DNA from: Bradyrhizobium sp.
Lineage (GTDB): Bacteria; Pseudomonadota; Alphaproteobacteria; Rhizobiales; Xanthobacteraceae
Assembly (NCBI RefSeq): GCF_030654605.1
Contig: NZ_JAURXB010000093.1
Location: 19,796-83,795 of the forward strand
Length of the DNA: 64,000 bases
Direction of reading: 5' to 3'
Part shown: positions 1-9,538 of the stretch, piece after piece
Numbering within the stretch: position 1 is the first letter of the stretch
Layout: each line of letters starts with the position of its first letter
Made by a program: the position numbers and the translations under genes
The notes under the pieces: model-generated
What the model saw: only the letters and a program-made list of their open reading frames with translations
What the model was told of the DNA's origin: nothing
Database searches by the model: none

Positions 1-1643
1 GCCTCGATCGCCAGGTCCTGCAGCAAACCATCGCCGAGGCGGCGCTGGACGAAGAAGCGCGGCGGATGGGGCTCGGTCAGTCCGACGCCGAGATCATGCG
101 CATGATCTACAGCGATCCGAATTTCAAGGGAGTGGCCGGCAATTTCGATCCGGCCCGTTTCCAGGCCACGATCCGGCAGTTCGGTTTCACCGAACAGAAA
201 TACATCGCCGAACAGCGGCGGGTATCGCTGCGGCGTCAGATCGCCGGCACGGTCTCCGCCGGCCTCGAACCGTCGAAAGTGCTGATCGAAGCGCTGAGCC
301 GCTTCCAGAACGAACAGCGCACCATCGACTACGTCAAACTCGACGCCGCCCAGGCCGGAACCATCGAACCGCCGTCGCCGGAAACGCTGGCGAGCTATTT
401 CGAGGATCGCAAGACCCAGTTCCGCGCTCCCGAATACCGCAAGATTTCCTTTGTGGCGGTGACGCCGGAAGAAGTCGGCAAGTGGTCCGAGGTCTCCGAC
501 GAAGACGCCAGGAAAATCTTCGAGCAGAACCGCGGCAAGCTCGGCACGCCGGAGAAGCGTCAGGTGTCGCAGATGATATTCCCGAACGCGGAGGAAGCCG
601 CGGCGGCCCGTGGCCGCCTCGCGGGCGGAATGTCATTCGAGGACCTCGCCAAGGAGCGCGGGCTGAACCCGTCCGACGTCGACCTCGGCATGACCGCCAA
701 GTCGGGAATCCTCGACAGCGCGGTCGCGGACGCGGCGTTCTCGCTGCCGTCAGGCGAGATAAGCCAGCCCGTGCCGGGCCGGTTCGGCGTTGCCGTGGTC
801 AAGATCGGCAAGATCGAGCCGGCAGTCCAACCCAGCTTTGAAAGCGTCGCCGCAAACCTGAAAAAGGACATTGCCACCGAGCGCGCGCGCGCCAAGGTCT
901 CGGATCTCCACAACAAGATGGAAGACGAGCGCGGCGGCGGCGCCGGCGTCATCGAAGCCGCGCAGAAGCTGGGACTTGCCCCCGTGACCATCGACGCGGT
1001 CGATCGCTCCGGCCGCCTTCTCAACGGCCAGCCGGTGACCGGCATTCCCCGCGGCCTCGACGTCGTGTCACAGGCCTTCAACAGCAATGTCGGCGTCGAC
1101 AACGATCCGATCCAGTTCAACGGCGGTTACGTCTGGTACGACGTGCTGGACGTCATCCCTTCGCGCGAACGCACCCTCGATGAGGTCAAGGACCAGGTCG
1201 AGGCGAAATGGCGCGACGACCAGATCACGACCCGGCTGCGAGCCAAGGCGACCGAGATGGTGCAAAAGCTCGACCAGGGCGGCAAGCTCGCCGACGAGGC
1301 GGTGGCGGCCGGATCGAAAGTCGAAACCGCCAAGGACGTGCGGCGCGATGCCACCCTGCCCGGGCTGCCCATCAGCGCCGTCACGGCGGCATTCCGGACT
1401 CCCAAGGATGCCGTGGGACAAAGCGCCGGCGCCGGTGCCAATGAATGGATCGTGTTCCGCGTGACCGACATCAGCGTGCCCCCGGTCGACCTCGCCTCGG
1501 ACGACATCAAGAAACTGAAGGACACGCTTCAGCGCGGGCTGACCGACGAACAGGTCGCGCAATACGTCAGCAAGATCGAACAGACGATCGGCACCACCAT
1601 CAACAAGGCCGCCTTCGCACAGGTGACGGGCGCGAATAACTAA
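1..1643 (+). CDS. PpiD/SurA-like peptidyl-prolyl isomerase, 5' end outside window
   Basis: This is the C-terminal 546 codons of a periplasmic folding factor; the frame is open from base 3, so the true start lies upstream and the N-terminal anchor is not visible. It shows a SurA-type N-terminal chaperone region followed by a parvulin-like domain encoded at about 550-815 (from PEKRQVSQMIF to VAVVKIGKI), then a second chaperone-like region rich in charged helices. The usual parvulin histidine of the first strand (SHIL-type motif) is replaced by SQMIF. As in E. coli PpiD, the domain may therefore act more as a holdase than an isomerase; this is inference. It ends 18 bases before trpD and probably shares its transcript. 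Confidence 0.85.
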   Translation, partial: LDRQVLQQTIAEAALDEEARRMGLGQSDAEIMRMIYSDPNFKGVAGNFDPARFQATIRQFGFTEQKYIAEQRRVSLRRQIAGTVSAGLEPSKVLIEALSRFQNEQRTIDYVKLDAAQAGTIEPPSPETLASYFEDRKTQFRAPEYRKISFVAVTPEEVGKWSEVSDEDARKIFEQNRGKLGTPEKRQVSQMIFPNAEEAAAARGRLAGGMSFEDLAKERGLNPSDVDLGMTAKSGILDSAVADAAFSLPSGEISQPVPGRFGVAVVKIGKIEPAVQPSFESVAANLKKDIATERARAKVSDLHNKMEDERGGGAGVIEAAQKLGLAPVTIDAVDRSGRLLNGQPVTGIPRGLDVVSQAFNSNVGVDNDPIQFNGGYVWYDVLDVIPSRERTLDEVKDQVEAKWRDDQITTRLRAKATEMVQKLDQGGKLADEAVAAGSKVETAKDVRRDATLPGLPISAVTAAFRTPKDAVGQSAGAGANEWIVFRVTDISVPPVDLASDDIKKLKDTLQRGLTDEQVAQYVSKIEQTIGTTINKAAFAQVTGANN

Positions 1644-1661
1644 CACTCCCGAAAGCACGCG

Positions 1662-2675
1662 ATGGACGACCTCAAATCTATCATCGGAAAAGTCGCGACC
1701 GGCGCGACGCTGTCGCGCGACGAGGCGGCATCCGCCTTCGACAGCATGATGTCCGGCGAGGCGACGCCCTCGCAAATGGGCGGATTGCTGATGGCGCTTC
1801 GCGTCCGCGGCGAAACCGTCGACGAGATCACCGGCGCGGTGTCGGCGATGCGCAGCAAGATGCTGCGCGTCACGGCTCCCGCCGATGCGATCGACGTCGT
1901 CGGCACCGGCGGCGACGGCTCCGGCTCGGTCAACGTGTCGACCTGCGCGTCGTTCATCGTCGCGGGCTGCGGCGTGCCGGTGGCCAAACATGGCAATCGC
2001 GCACTGTCGTCGCGTTCCGGGGCTGCCGACGTGCTGTCCGCGCTCGGGGTCAGGATCGACATCACGCCGGAGCGGGTCGGCCGCTGCGTGGCGGAGGCCG
2101 GCATCGGCTTCATGTTCGCGCCGTCGCACCATCCCGCGATGAAGAACGTCGGCCCGACCCGCGTCGAACTGGCGACCCGCACCATCTTCAACCTGCTGGG
2201 TCCGCTGTCCAATCCGGCCGGCGTGAAGCGGCAGATGGTCGGGGTATTTTCGCGGCAATGGGTGCAGCCGCTGGCGCAGGTGCTGAAGAATCTCGGCTCC
2301 GAATCCGTCTGGGTGGTGCACGGCTCCGACGGCCTCGATGAAATCACCCTGTCCGGCCCGACCTTCGTCGCAGCGCTCGAGAACGGCAATATCCGCACCT
2401 TCGAGGTGACGCCGGAGGAAGCCGGTCTCACCCGCGTCGGCGGCGACGCCCTGAAGGGCGGCGATGCCGATGCCAACGCGATCGCGCTGCAAAGCGTGCT
2501 CGACGGCATGCCCAGTCCCTACCGGGATGTGGCGCTGCTGAACGCCGCGGCGGCGCTGGTGGTGGCCGGCCGCGCCAGGAGCCTGAAGGAAGGCGTGGCG
2601 CTCGGTACCCAGTCGATCGACAGCGGCGCGGCACTGAAGCGGCTGAAGCAATTGATCATGGTCTCCAACGGCTGA
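1662..2675 (+). CDS. trpD: Anthranilate phosphoribosyltransferase
   Basis: It transfers the phosphoribosyl group of PRPP to anthranilate, the second committed step of tryptophan synthesis in the cytoplasm. The protein has 337 residues, normal for TrpD. The glycine-rich PRPP loop [16 protein letters not shown] lies at about residues 79-94 and the anthranilate-site motif KHGNRALSS at 109-117. The gene follows the PpiD-like gene by 18 bases and precedes trpC by 17 bases, so the two trp genes are co-transcribed. No trpG or trpE is present in the window. Confidence 0.98.
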   Translation: MDDLKSIIGKVATGATLSRDEAASAFDSMMSGEATPSQMGGLLMALRVRGETVDEITGAVSAMRSKMLRVTAPADAIDVVGTGGDGSGSVNVSTCASFIVAGCGVPVAKHGNRALSSRSGAADVLSALGVRIDITPERVGRCVAEAGIGFMFAPSHHPAMKNVGPTRVELATRTIFNLLGPLSNPAGVKRQMVGVFSRQWVQPLAQVLKNLGSESVWVVHGSDGLDEITLSGPTFVAALENGNIRTFEVTPEEAGLTRVGGDALKGGDADANAIALQSVLDGMPSPYRDVALLNAAAALVVAGRARSLKEGVALGTQSIDSGAALKRLKQLIMVSNG

Positions 2676-2692
2676 TCCCAGGGGGCTCATCG

Positions 2693-3514
<822 letters not shown>

Positions 3515-3517
3515 CGC

Positions 3518-4033
3518 ATGGCGCGCAAATCCTCCAGATCCCCCGAATCCTCCAAGCCCGGTTCTGCCCTCACCCATATCGACGCCAGGGGTGAGGCGCG
3601 GATGGTCGATGTCTCGGAAAAACCCGCGACCGAACGCGTCGCGGTGGCGGAAGGCCGCGTCGTGATGAGCGAGGCGACGCTCGCGCTGATCGTTTCGGGC
3701 AATGCCAAAAAAGGCGACGTGCTGGGCACCGCGCGCATCGCCGGCATCATGGCGGCGAAGCGTACCTCGGATCTGATCCCGCTGTGCCATCCGCTGGCGC
3801 TGTCGAAAGTCACGCTGGATATAGCCACGGACCCAAAGCTGCCCGGCTGCATCGTCCGCGCCACCGTCAAGGTCACCGGGCCGACCGGCGTCGAGATGGA
3901 GGCGTTGACCGCGGTGTCGGTCGCGTGTCTGACGATCTACGACATGATCAAGGCGGTCGAGCGCGGCGTCCGTATCGAGGGCATTCATCTCGTAGAAAAA
4001 AAGGGCGGCAAGTCCGGGCACTATCATGCCTGA
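3518..4033 (+). CDS. moaC: Cyclic pyranopterin monophosphate synthase
   Basis: With MoaA, MoaC makes cyclic pyranopterin monophosphate, the first intermediate of molybdenum cofactor synthesis. The 171-residue protein has the family signatures [13 protein letters not shown] (about residues 86-98) and [20 protein letters not shown]. It starts 3 bases after the trpC stop, so it rides on the trp transcript. In related genomes, as I recall, moaC is followed directly by moeA; here about 12 kb of other genes separate them. Confidence 0.97.
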   Translation: MARKSSRSPESSKPGSALTHIDARGEARMVDVSEKPATERVAVAEGRVVMSEATLALIVSGNAKKGDVLGTARIAGIMAAKRTSDLIPLCHPLALSKVTLDIATDPKLPGCIVRATVKVTGPTGVEMEALTAVSVACLTIYDMIKAVERGVRIEGIHLVEKKGGKSGHYHA

Positions 4034-4154
4034 CAATTGGCGCCTGCCTCGTTCCTGCTTCACGGTGGAGTGATCGGCGAGAACGGATGGGCGGGCCGGA
4101 TTCGGGGTTATTCTTTCGGGTGCCCAGACCAGCGACCAACTCCGGAGAAACGCA

Positions 4155-4436
4155 ATGTCGACCTGCAAACTTCTCGGCGCGGTGGCCATCTTGTCGACCG
4201 CGATCGTTACGCCTGTACCGGCCCAGCCGGTGATCTACGAACCCGGCTATTGCGCCTTTTTCTATCCCAACGCGAATTGCCAGAACAACGGGCCGGGCAA
4301 TCCCTACACCGATCCCAACTACCAGCGCGGCGCCATTCAAAATGACCGGTCGTGGTCGGGCGGCGAAACCGTCGGCGTGGCCGGAAAGAAATCGCGAACC
4401 CACCGTTCCAACTCGCCCGCGACGCGCATGCAGTAG
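4155..4436 (+). CDS. Small secreted hypothetical protein
   Basis: A 93-residue protein with a hydrophobic N terminus (LLGAVAILSTAIVTPVPAQP) that looks like a signal peptide cleaved after AQ. The mature part has two cysteines (YCAFFYP and ANCQNNG), is rich in Asn, Pro and Tyr, and ends in a basic tail. A GGAGAAACGC stretch lies just before the ATG and gives a plausible ribosome site. I recognise no family; it resembles the many short Tyr/Pro-rich exported proteins of Bradyrhizobium. It converges with the Flp pilin gene. Confidence 0.6.
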   Translation: MSTCKLLGAVAILSTAIVTPVPAQPVIYEPGYCAFFYPNANCQNNGPGNPYTDPNYQRGAIQNDRSWSGGETVGVAGKKSRTHRSNSPATRMQ

Positions 4437-4465
4437 CGACAAGGCTGAAGCTTTCGCAGGCCAGG

Positions 4466-4489
4466 AAAAAGGCGGCCAACCGGGCCGCC
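4466..4489 (-). terminator. Rho-independent terminator of the Flp pilin gene
   Basis: Read on the minus strand, a GGCGGCC/GGCCGCC stem (plus-strand arms 4471-4477 and 4483-4489) with a short loop is followed directly by five T residues (plus-strand A at 4466-4470). It sits 22 bases past the stop of the pilin gene. On the plus strand the same hairpin lies after the converging small secreted protein gene, but without a following T run. Confidence 0.8.
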
Positions 4490-4510
4490 GCTTCCCGATC
4501 GCGCGTGCGC

Positions 4511-4675
4511 TTACTTCAGCGAGCTGTTGATCGCCGTGAACTTGGTATTGAGCTTGGTGCCAAGGCCGTTGATGACGGCGATGATCGCGAGAGAGATGCC
4601 GGCTGCGATGAGACCGTACTCGATCGCGGTCGCGCCGGATTCGTCGGCGATAAACTTCTTCAGCATGGTTTTCAT
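4511..4675 (-). CDS. Flp/Fap-type type IVb pilin
   Basis: A 54-residue pilin of the Flp family, the subunit of tight-adherence (Tad) pili. The protein begins MKTMLKKFIADESGATAIEYG, and the core GATAIEYGLIAAGIS is the classic Flp processing and helix motif; cleavage by a prepilin peptidase is expected within or near it. A hydrophobic helix (GLIAAGISLAIIAVINGLG) follows, then a polar C terminus. The start has a good Shine-Dalgarno (AGGAAG, 8 bases upstream), and a perfect terminator follows. No cpa/tad assembly genes are nearby, so this is an orphan pilin gene whose product would need machinery encoded elsewhere. Confidence 0.93.
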   Translation of the reverse strand: MKTMLKKFIADESGATAIEYGLIAAGISLAIIAVINGLGTKLNTKFTAINSSLK

Positions 4676-5063
4676 GGTGATGGCTTCCTGCGTTGGCCTG
4701 GGTTGGTAACTTCATCAAGCTTCGCAAGTTGCGTGCCAGAGCGGCGCCGAATGTCCTCAATGCGTTAGATGGTTAAGATTCGGTTGATCGATCGCGTGCC
4801 GGAATCAATTTCCCATCTCATCCCTTGCTTGCCGGCAAATGATGCCGGCGGAACTCCGGCCGCCCGATCCGGTTTCCTCACCGCGTCGGTAGTACATCGA
4901 AGAATCCCTTCGCGGCATTTCCCCGCCCGTTACTCACCGGTGGTAATCCCCCGTTAACTCAACTTCCTAACACCGTTTCCATAACGGCAACGTAATAATC
5001 ATGTCCGGAGCCGGGGCATGAGAAAATGCCACTGGCGTCGAGCCATGGCAGCGATCACGAGCG
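4676..5063. other. Intergenic region between divergent pilin and GGDEF/EAL genes
   Basis: These 388 bases separate two divergent genes and must hold both promoters. The stretch is relatively AT-rich for the window near 4765-4830 and 4935-5000. The reading frames present have no family-like sequence. I see no clear repeat, riboswitch or operator. Confidence 0.5.
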
Positions 5064-7754
5064 ATGACGGAACAACCGACCGCCCTGCTGAACTTCCCCC
5101 GCCAGGTCAGCGGCAACCCGATCCGCTGGCTCATCGTCGGCGGCGGATTCCTGATCGCCGCCATCGCCGTCGGCGCCACCGTCATGGCCGGCCATTTTCG
5201 CGAACGCGCGCTGAACAGCAGCGCCCGCGAACTCGAAAACACCGTGCTGTTGCTGGCCCGTCATTTCGACCAGCAACTGCAGGATTTCGGCGCGATCCAG
5301 CAGGACGTCGCCACCTTCGTGCAGACCGCCGGCATCGAAACCCGCGAACACTACAAGCGACGGATGTCGAGCGCGGACATTCACCAGATGCTCAAGGCCA
5401 AGATCGACGCATTTTCCTATGTCGGCAGCATCAATCTGTTCGATGCGGACGGCGTGATGATCAACTCCTCCACCGGCTGGCCGGCGCGGCCCGTCAACAT
5501 CGCCGACCGGTCTTTTTTCAAGACCTTCAAGTCGGACCCCAAATCTCCTCCGCTGCTGGTCGAACCGGTCTACAGCCGCGTCACCGGCGCCTGGACCACC
5601 GTGCTTGCGCGCAAGCTGACCGGGCCCAACGGCGAATTGCTGGGCATGATCGGCAGAGGCATCGAGCCCGCCAGCTTCGCGAAGTTCTTCCAGTCGGTGG
5701 CGCTGGGGCAGGATGCGACGATAGCGATGCACCATCGCGACGGCACGCTGCTGGCCCGTCATCCTCATGTCGAGGAGATGGTCGGCCGCAATTTCAGGAC
5801 CGGTCCGGCGCATCAGCAGGCGTTGTTCGACAAGGAGCACGGCTCCACCCGGCTGGCCAGTCCGATGGACGGCCGCGACCGGTTGATTGCGTCCCGCACC
5901 CTTGCCAACTTTCCCATCGTGATCATCGCGTCGACGACGGTCGCGACGGCGCTGGCCGACTGGCAGCAGCAGATGGTCTTTCTGGTCATCGTGGCCGGAC
6001 TTTTCGTCCTCGTGATCGCCGTCCTGCTGTTTCTGGTGGTGCGCAAGCTGTCACGGCAGCATCTGGCGTCGCAGCAGCGGCTCCGACTGGAAAAGCAACG
6101 GCTGGATACGGCCGTCAACAACATGATGCAGGGCCTGCTGCTGTTCGATTCGTCGCAGCGGCTCGTGATCTGCAACCAGCGCTACATCGACATGTACGGC
6201 CTGTCGCGGGAGGTGATAAAACCCGGCTGCAGTTTCCGCGCGGTGGTCGCCCATCGAAGGGCCACCGGATCGTTCGTCGGCGACGTCGATGCCTATTGCA
6301 CCCGCGTCCTGCGCGACATCGCGCAGCGACAGGCCATGGTCATCGAGAGGCCCGACGGACGTTCGATCGAGATCACCAACGAGCCGCTCGCCGACGGCGG
6401 ATGGGTGGCGACCCACGAGGACATCACCGAGCGACGGCGCGCCGAGGCGCGCATCACCCATCTGGCGCATTATGACGCGCTGACCGATCTGCCGAACCGC
6501 ACCTTGTTCCATGACCGGCTGAAGGGCGAATTCGCGACCCTCGCCGCCGGCGAACAGTTCGCGGTGCTCTACCTCGACATCGACGAATTCAAGAGCGTCA
6601 ATGATTCGCTCGGACATCAGATCGGCGACGAACTGCTGAAGTCGGTGGCCGTCACCCTGCGGAGATGCACCGGATCGAGCAATTTCGTCGCGCGCCTGGG
6701 CGGCGACGAATTTGCGATCATTCAGACCGCGGTCAACTCCGTTGCCGACGTCACCGAACTGGTGGCGCGGGTGTTCGATGCGATCCGGCAGCCCTACGAA
6801 TGCCTCGGTCACCAGGTCACCACCGACGCCAGCATCGGCATTGCGCTGGCGCCGCAACACGGCGCCGATTTCGACCAGATCCTGAAGAACGCGGATCTGG
6901 CGATGTATGCCGCCAAGGCCGCCGGGCGCCGTACCCATCGCTTCTTCGAGCCGGAGATGGACGCCAGGGTCAAGGCGCGGCGCAGCCTGGAAATGGACCT
7001 GCGTCAGGCCATCTCCGACGGCGGGTTCGAGGTTCAGTATCAGCCCTGCGTCAACCTTCGTGACAACAGGATCTCCGGCTGCGAGGCGCTGGTGCGCTGG
7101 CGCCACCCCGAACGCGGCGTGATTTCGCCCGCCGAGTTCATTCCGATCGCGGAAGACACCGGCCTGATCAATCATCTCGGCGAATGGGTGCTGACCACGG
7201 CCTGCGTGGAGGCCGCGACCTGGCCCGACGAAATCAGCATCGCGGTCAACGTCTCGCCGGTCCAGTTCAGGAGCGGCACCTTCGCGTTGAAGGTGCTGGC
7301 GGCACTTGCCGCCTCCGGCCTGCCGGCGAGCCGGCTCGAACTGGAGATCACCGAAGCCGTCCTCATTCGCGACGACGAGGCCGCGCTCGCCATCCTGCAT
7401 CAGCTTCGCGCCATCGGCGTGCGCATCGCGCTCGACGATTTCGGCACCGGGTATTCCTCGCTGAGCTACCTGCACAAGTTCCCATTCGACAAGATCAAGA
7501 TCGACCGTTGCTTCATCAACGACATCGCCGACGCCAGCGGAACTTCCAGCATCGTGAAGGCGGTGGTGGATATCGCCGCGGCCCGCAACATGATCACGAT
7601 CGCCGAAGGCGTCGAGACCGAGCAGCAACGCGAAATGCTGCGCGCGCTCGGCTGCTGCGAAATGCAGGGCTGGCTGTTCAGTCCGGCCAGGACCGCCGCC
7701 GACATCCGGCAGCTGTTCTTCGCGCACCGCAAGAAATTCGCCGCCGTGGCCTGA
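5064..7754 (+). CDS. Membrane sensor with Cache, PAS, GGDEF and EAL domains (c-di-GMP metabolism)
   Basis: An 896-residue inner-membrane signalling protein. A first membrane helix is at about residues 16-38, a periplasmic double-Cache-like sensor at 40-300 and a second helix at about 306-328. A PAS domain follows (about 345-465), then GGDEF (about 465-630) and EAL (about 640-890). The cyclase site is an intact GGDEF near residue 545. The inhibitory RxxD site that usually lies just before it is missing (GSSN in its place). The EAL half keeps the main catalytic motifs: EAL, NVSPVQF, EITEAVL, DDFGTGYSSL, KIDR and EGVET. It may therefore make and break c-di-GMP; which activity dominates cannot be read from sequence. 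Confidence 0.93.
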   Translation: MTEQPTALLNFPRQVSGNPIRWLIVGGGFLIAAIAVGATVMAGHFRERALNSSARELENTVLLLARHFDQQLQDFGAIQQDVATFVQTAGIETREHYKRRMSSADIHQMLKAKIDAFSYVGSINLFDADGVMINSSTGWPARPVNIADRSFFKTFKSDPKSPPLLVEPVYSRVTGAWTTVLARKLTGPNGELLGMIGRGIEPASFAKFFQSVALGQDATIAMHHRDGTLLARHPHVEEMVGRNFRTGPAHQQALFDKEHGSTRLASPMDGRDRLIASRTLANFPIVIIASTTVATALADWQQQMVFLVIVAGLFVLVIAVLLFLVVRKLSRQHLASQQRLRLEKQRLDTAVNNMMQGLLLFDSSQRLVICNQRYIDMYGLSREVIKPGCSFRAVVAHRRATGSFVGDVDAYCTRVLRDIAQRQAMVIERPDGRSIEITNEPLADGGWVATHEDITERRRAEARITHLAHYDALTDLPNRTLFHDRLKGEFATLAAGEQFAVLYLDIDEFKSVNDSLGHQIGDELLKSVAVTLRRCTGSSNFVARLGGDEFAIIQTAVNSVADVTELVARVFDAIRQPYECLGHQVTTDASIGIALAPQHGADFDQILKNADLAMYAAKAAGRRTHRFFEPEMDARVKARRSLEMDLRQAISDGGFEVQYQPCVNLRDNRISGCEALVRWRHPERGVISPAEFIPIAEDTGLINHLGEWVLTTACVEAATWPDEISIAVNVSPVQFRSGTFALKVLAALAASGLPASRLELEITEAVLIRDDEAALAILHQLRAIGVRIALDDFGTGYSSLSYLHKFPFDKIKIDRCFINDIADASGTSSIVKAVVDIAAARNMITIAEGVETEQQREMLRALGCCEMQGWLFSPARTAADIRQLFFAHRKKFAAVA

Positions 7755-7779
7755 GCCGCGGGCTCTAATCATAGCTGCC

Positions 7780-7887
7780 CATCCTTCGAGACGGCCACGT
7801 CGTGGCCTCCTCAGGATGAGGTCAACTTGTTGCAACATCACGACCTCATGCTGAGGAGCTAGCAACGCGGGCGTCTCGAAGCATGGA
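7780..7887. repeat. Intergenic inverted repeat (CTTCGAGACG...CTCAGGATGAGG family)
   Basis: The left half, carrying CTTCGAGACG and CCTCAGGATGAGGT, is mirrored by the right half, carrying ACCTCATGCTGAGGAG and CGTCTCGAAGCATGG. This makes an imperfect inverted repeat of about 108 bases between two convergent genes. A second member of the same family is at 11162-11311. From memory this is a common non-coding repeat of Bradyrhizobium genomes; its copy number was not checked. Confidence 0.75.
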
Positions 7888-7927
7888 CCGCAAGCAACTC
7901 ACCGATCTTCCGTGGTCAGTACTAGCT

Positions 7928-9112
7928 TCAGGACACCTTGCCCGGATCGCGCAGGCCGTTCTGGAAGGTCGAGGGCTGGGTGCCGAACCCGCGCTTGTCG
8001 CGGGTGCCGAGCCAGTAGCCGAACTGCGGCGGGACGTTGCGGAACGGACCTTCGACGCCCAGTTTCAGCGCGGCGTCCATCGGCCAGTTCGGATTGTTGA
8101 GAATCTCGCGTCCGACCGCGATCAGGTCGGCCTGCCCATCGCGCAGGATCTGCTCGGCCTGGTCGCCGTGGATGATGAGGCCGACCGCCATGGTCATGAT
8201 GTCGGCATGCCGCCTCACATATTCGGACAGCGGCACCTGATAGCTGTATTTTATCTCCTTGCCGAGGATCGGCGCCACGTCGGTGATGCCGCCGGACGAG
8301 CAGTCGATGACGTCGACGCCCTTCGGTTTGAGAATGGTCGCCAGCCGCGCGCTCTGTTCCGGGCCCCACCCCGCATTGTCCTCCACCGACAGCCGCACGA
8401 ACAGCGGCTTGTGCTGCGGCCAGTGCATCCGCACCGCTTCGGTCACCTCGGTGATGAATCGCATCCGGTTCAATTCGGAGCCGCCATATTCGTCCGAACG
8501 CTGGTTGGATTTTTCCGACAGGAACTCGTGCACGAGATAGCCGTGGGCGCCGTGCAGCTCCAGCACGTCGAAGCCGGCCGCATCGGCGCGCCGCGCCGCC
8601 TCGCCCCAGGCCTGCACCAGGTCCTTCACCTCGTGGCGCTCCAGCGCGCGGGGCACCGGCCATTTCTCGCTATGGGCGATCGCGCTCGGCGCCACCGGCG
8701 TCCATTCGTCCCAGTCGTCGATCACGGCGTCGACCTCTGCTGTTCGCTGCAGCGGCCGGTCGCCTTCCCACGGACGGGTGGCGCGCGCCTTGCGGCCGGA
8801 GTGGCCGAGCTGGATGCCGACTGCGGCGTTCTGCTGCTTGATGAATTTGACGAGGCGCCCGAGCGGCTCGATGAATTTGTCGTCCCAGATCCCGAGATCG
8901 CCGACGGTGCCGCAGCCGCGCCGCTCCACCTTGGTCGATTCGACGACGACGAGGCCGGCGCCGCCGGCGGCGAATTTGCCGGCATTCATCAGATGCCAGT
9001 CGGTCGGAAACCCCTTGATCGCGGAATACTGGTGCATCGGCGGCACCACGATGCGGTTCTTCAATTCGACGCCGCGGATGGTCAGCGGTGAAAACAGCAG
9101 CGGTTCGGACAT
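7928..9112 (-). CDS. NADH:flavin oxidoreductase of the old yellow enzyme family (YqjM-like)
   Basis: A 394-residue FMN-dependent ene-reductase-type TIM barrel. The N terminus LFSPLTIRGVELKNRIVVPPMHQYS is the standard old-yellow-enzyme start. QLGHSGRKA carries the substrate-binding His pair position, and LHGAHGYLVHEFLS is the conserved mid-barrel motif. The C-terminal half has the phosphate site around VGREILNNPNWP. The family reduces activated C=C bonds with NAD(P)H; the physiological substrate cannot be inferred. It stands alone, convergent with the GGDEF/EAL gene. Confidence 0.93.
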   Translation of the reverse strand: MSEPLLFSPLTIRGVELKNRIVVPPMHQYSAIKGFPTDWHLMNAGKFAAGGAGLVVVESTKVERRGCGTVGDLGIWDDKFIEPLGRLVKFIKQQNAAVGIQLGHSGRKARATRPWEGDRPLQRTAEVDAVIDDWDEWTPVAPSAIAHSEKWPVPRALERHEVKDLVQAWGEAARRADAAGFDVLELHGAHGYLVHEFLSEKSNQRSDEYGGSELNRMRFITEVTEAVRMHWPQHKPLFVRLSVEDNAGWGPEQSARLATILKPKGVDVIDCSSGGITDVAPILGKEIKYSYQVPLSEYVRRHADIMTMAVGLIIHGDQAEQILRDGQADLIAVGREILNNPNWPMDAALKLGVEGPFRNVPPQFGYWLGTRDKRGFGTQPSTFQNGLRDPGKVS

Positions 9113-9307
9113 GGGAACTTTCCTCGGTCACACCTGACATCGTTTCCCGGCTGCGCCGGGCGGTCACGCTTGGGTGCGAACGATATACGCGCCTGCAGCC
9201 GGCGGCAAAGACTTCATCGTTCGCGATACTGCCAAAACCGTCATTTGCGAGCTAACGGGTCGCGCGAACGCGCGCCCGATGACAGTCGAGTGTATCTCAA
9301 CTCTCAA

Positions 9308-9441
9308 CGTCGTCCCTGCGAACGCAGGGACCCATACGCCGTGCCATCGATGTTGTCGGTGGCGTTAAAGGGCTTGTTGAATCGCTGCGCCATTGCATCA
9401 GACGACCGGGGTTATGGGTCCCTGCGTTCGCAGGGACGACG
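9308..9441. repeat. Inverted repeat with palindromic 29-base arms
   Basis: A 134-base element whose two ends are exact 29-base inverted copies (9308-9336 and 9413-9441). Each arm itself contains the palindrome TCCCTGCGAACGCAGGGA or its complement, so the element can fold as two small hairpins or one large one. It is of the REP/BIME-like class; I recall this GTCGTCCCTGCG repeat as abundant in Bradyrhizobium. No coding content is seen in the 76-base centre. Confidence 0.85.
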
Positions 9442-9538
9442 CGAGAGAATACTTTCAAACAGCAAACACACTTTCGCGATCTCGCGGTTCGATCCACCCG
9501 AGGTTTGCTATCAAATTTCCTTGCCCTCCAATCAGAGG

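Noticed and set aside
1068..2690. Long open frame of 540 codons antisense to trpD
   Set aside because: It mirrors trpD in a GC-rich genome, has His/Arg/Gly-rich low-complexity translation and no family motif.
4769..4957. 62-codon open frame upstream of the GGDEF/EAL gene
   Set aside because: No ribosome site, no recognisable sequence, lies in a promoter region.
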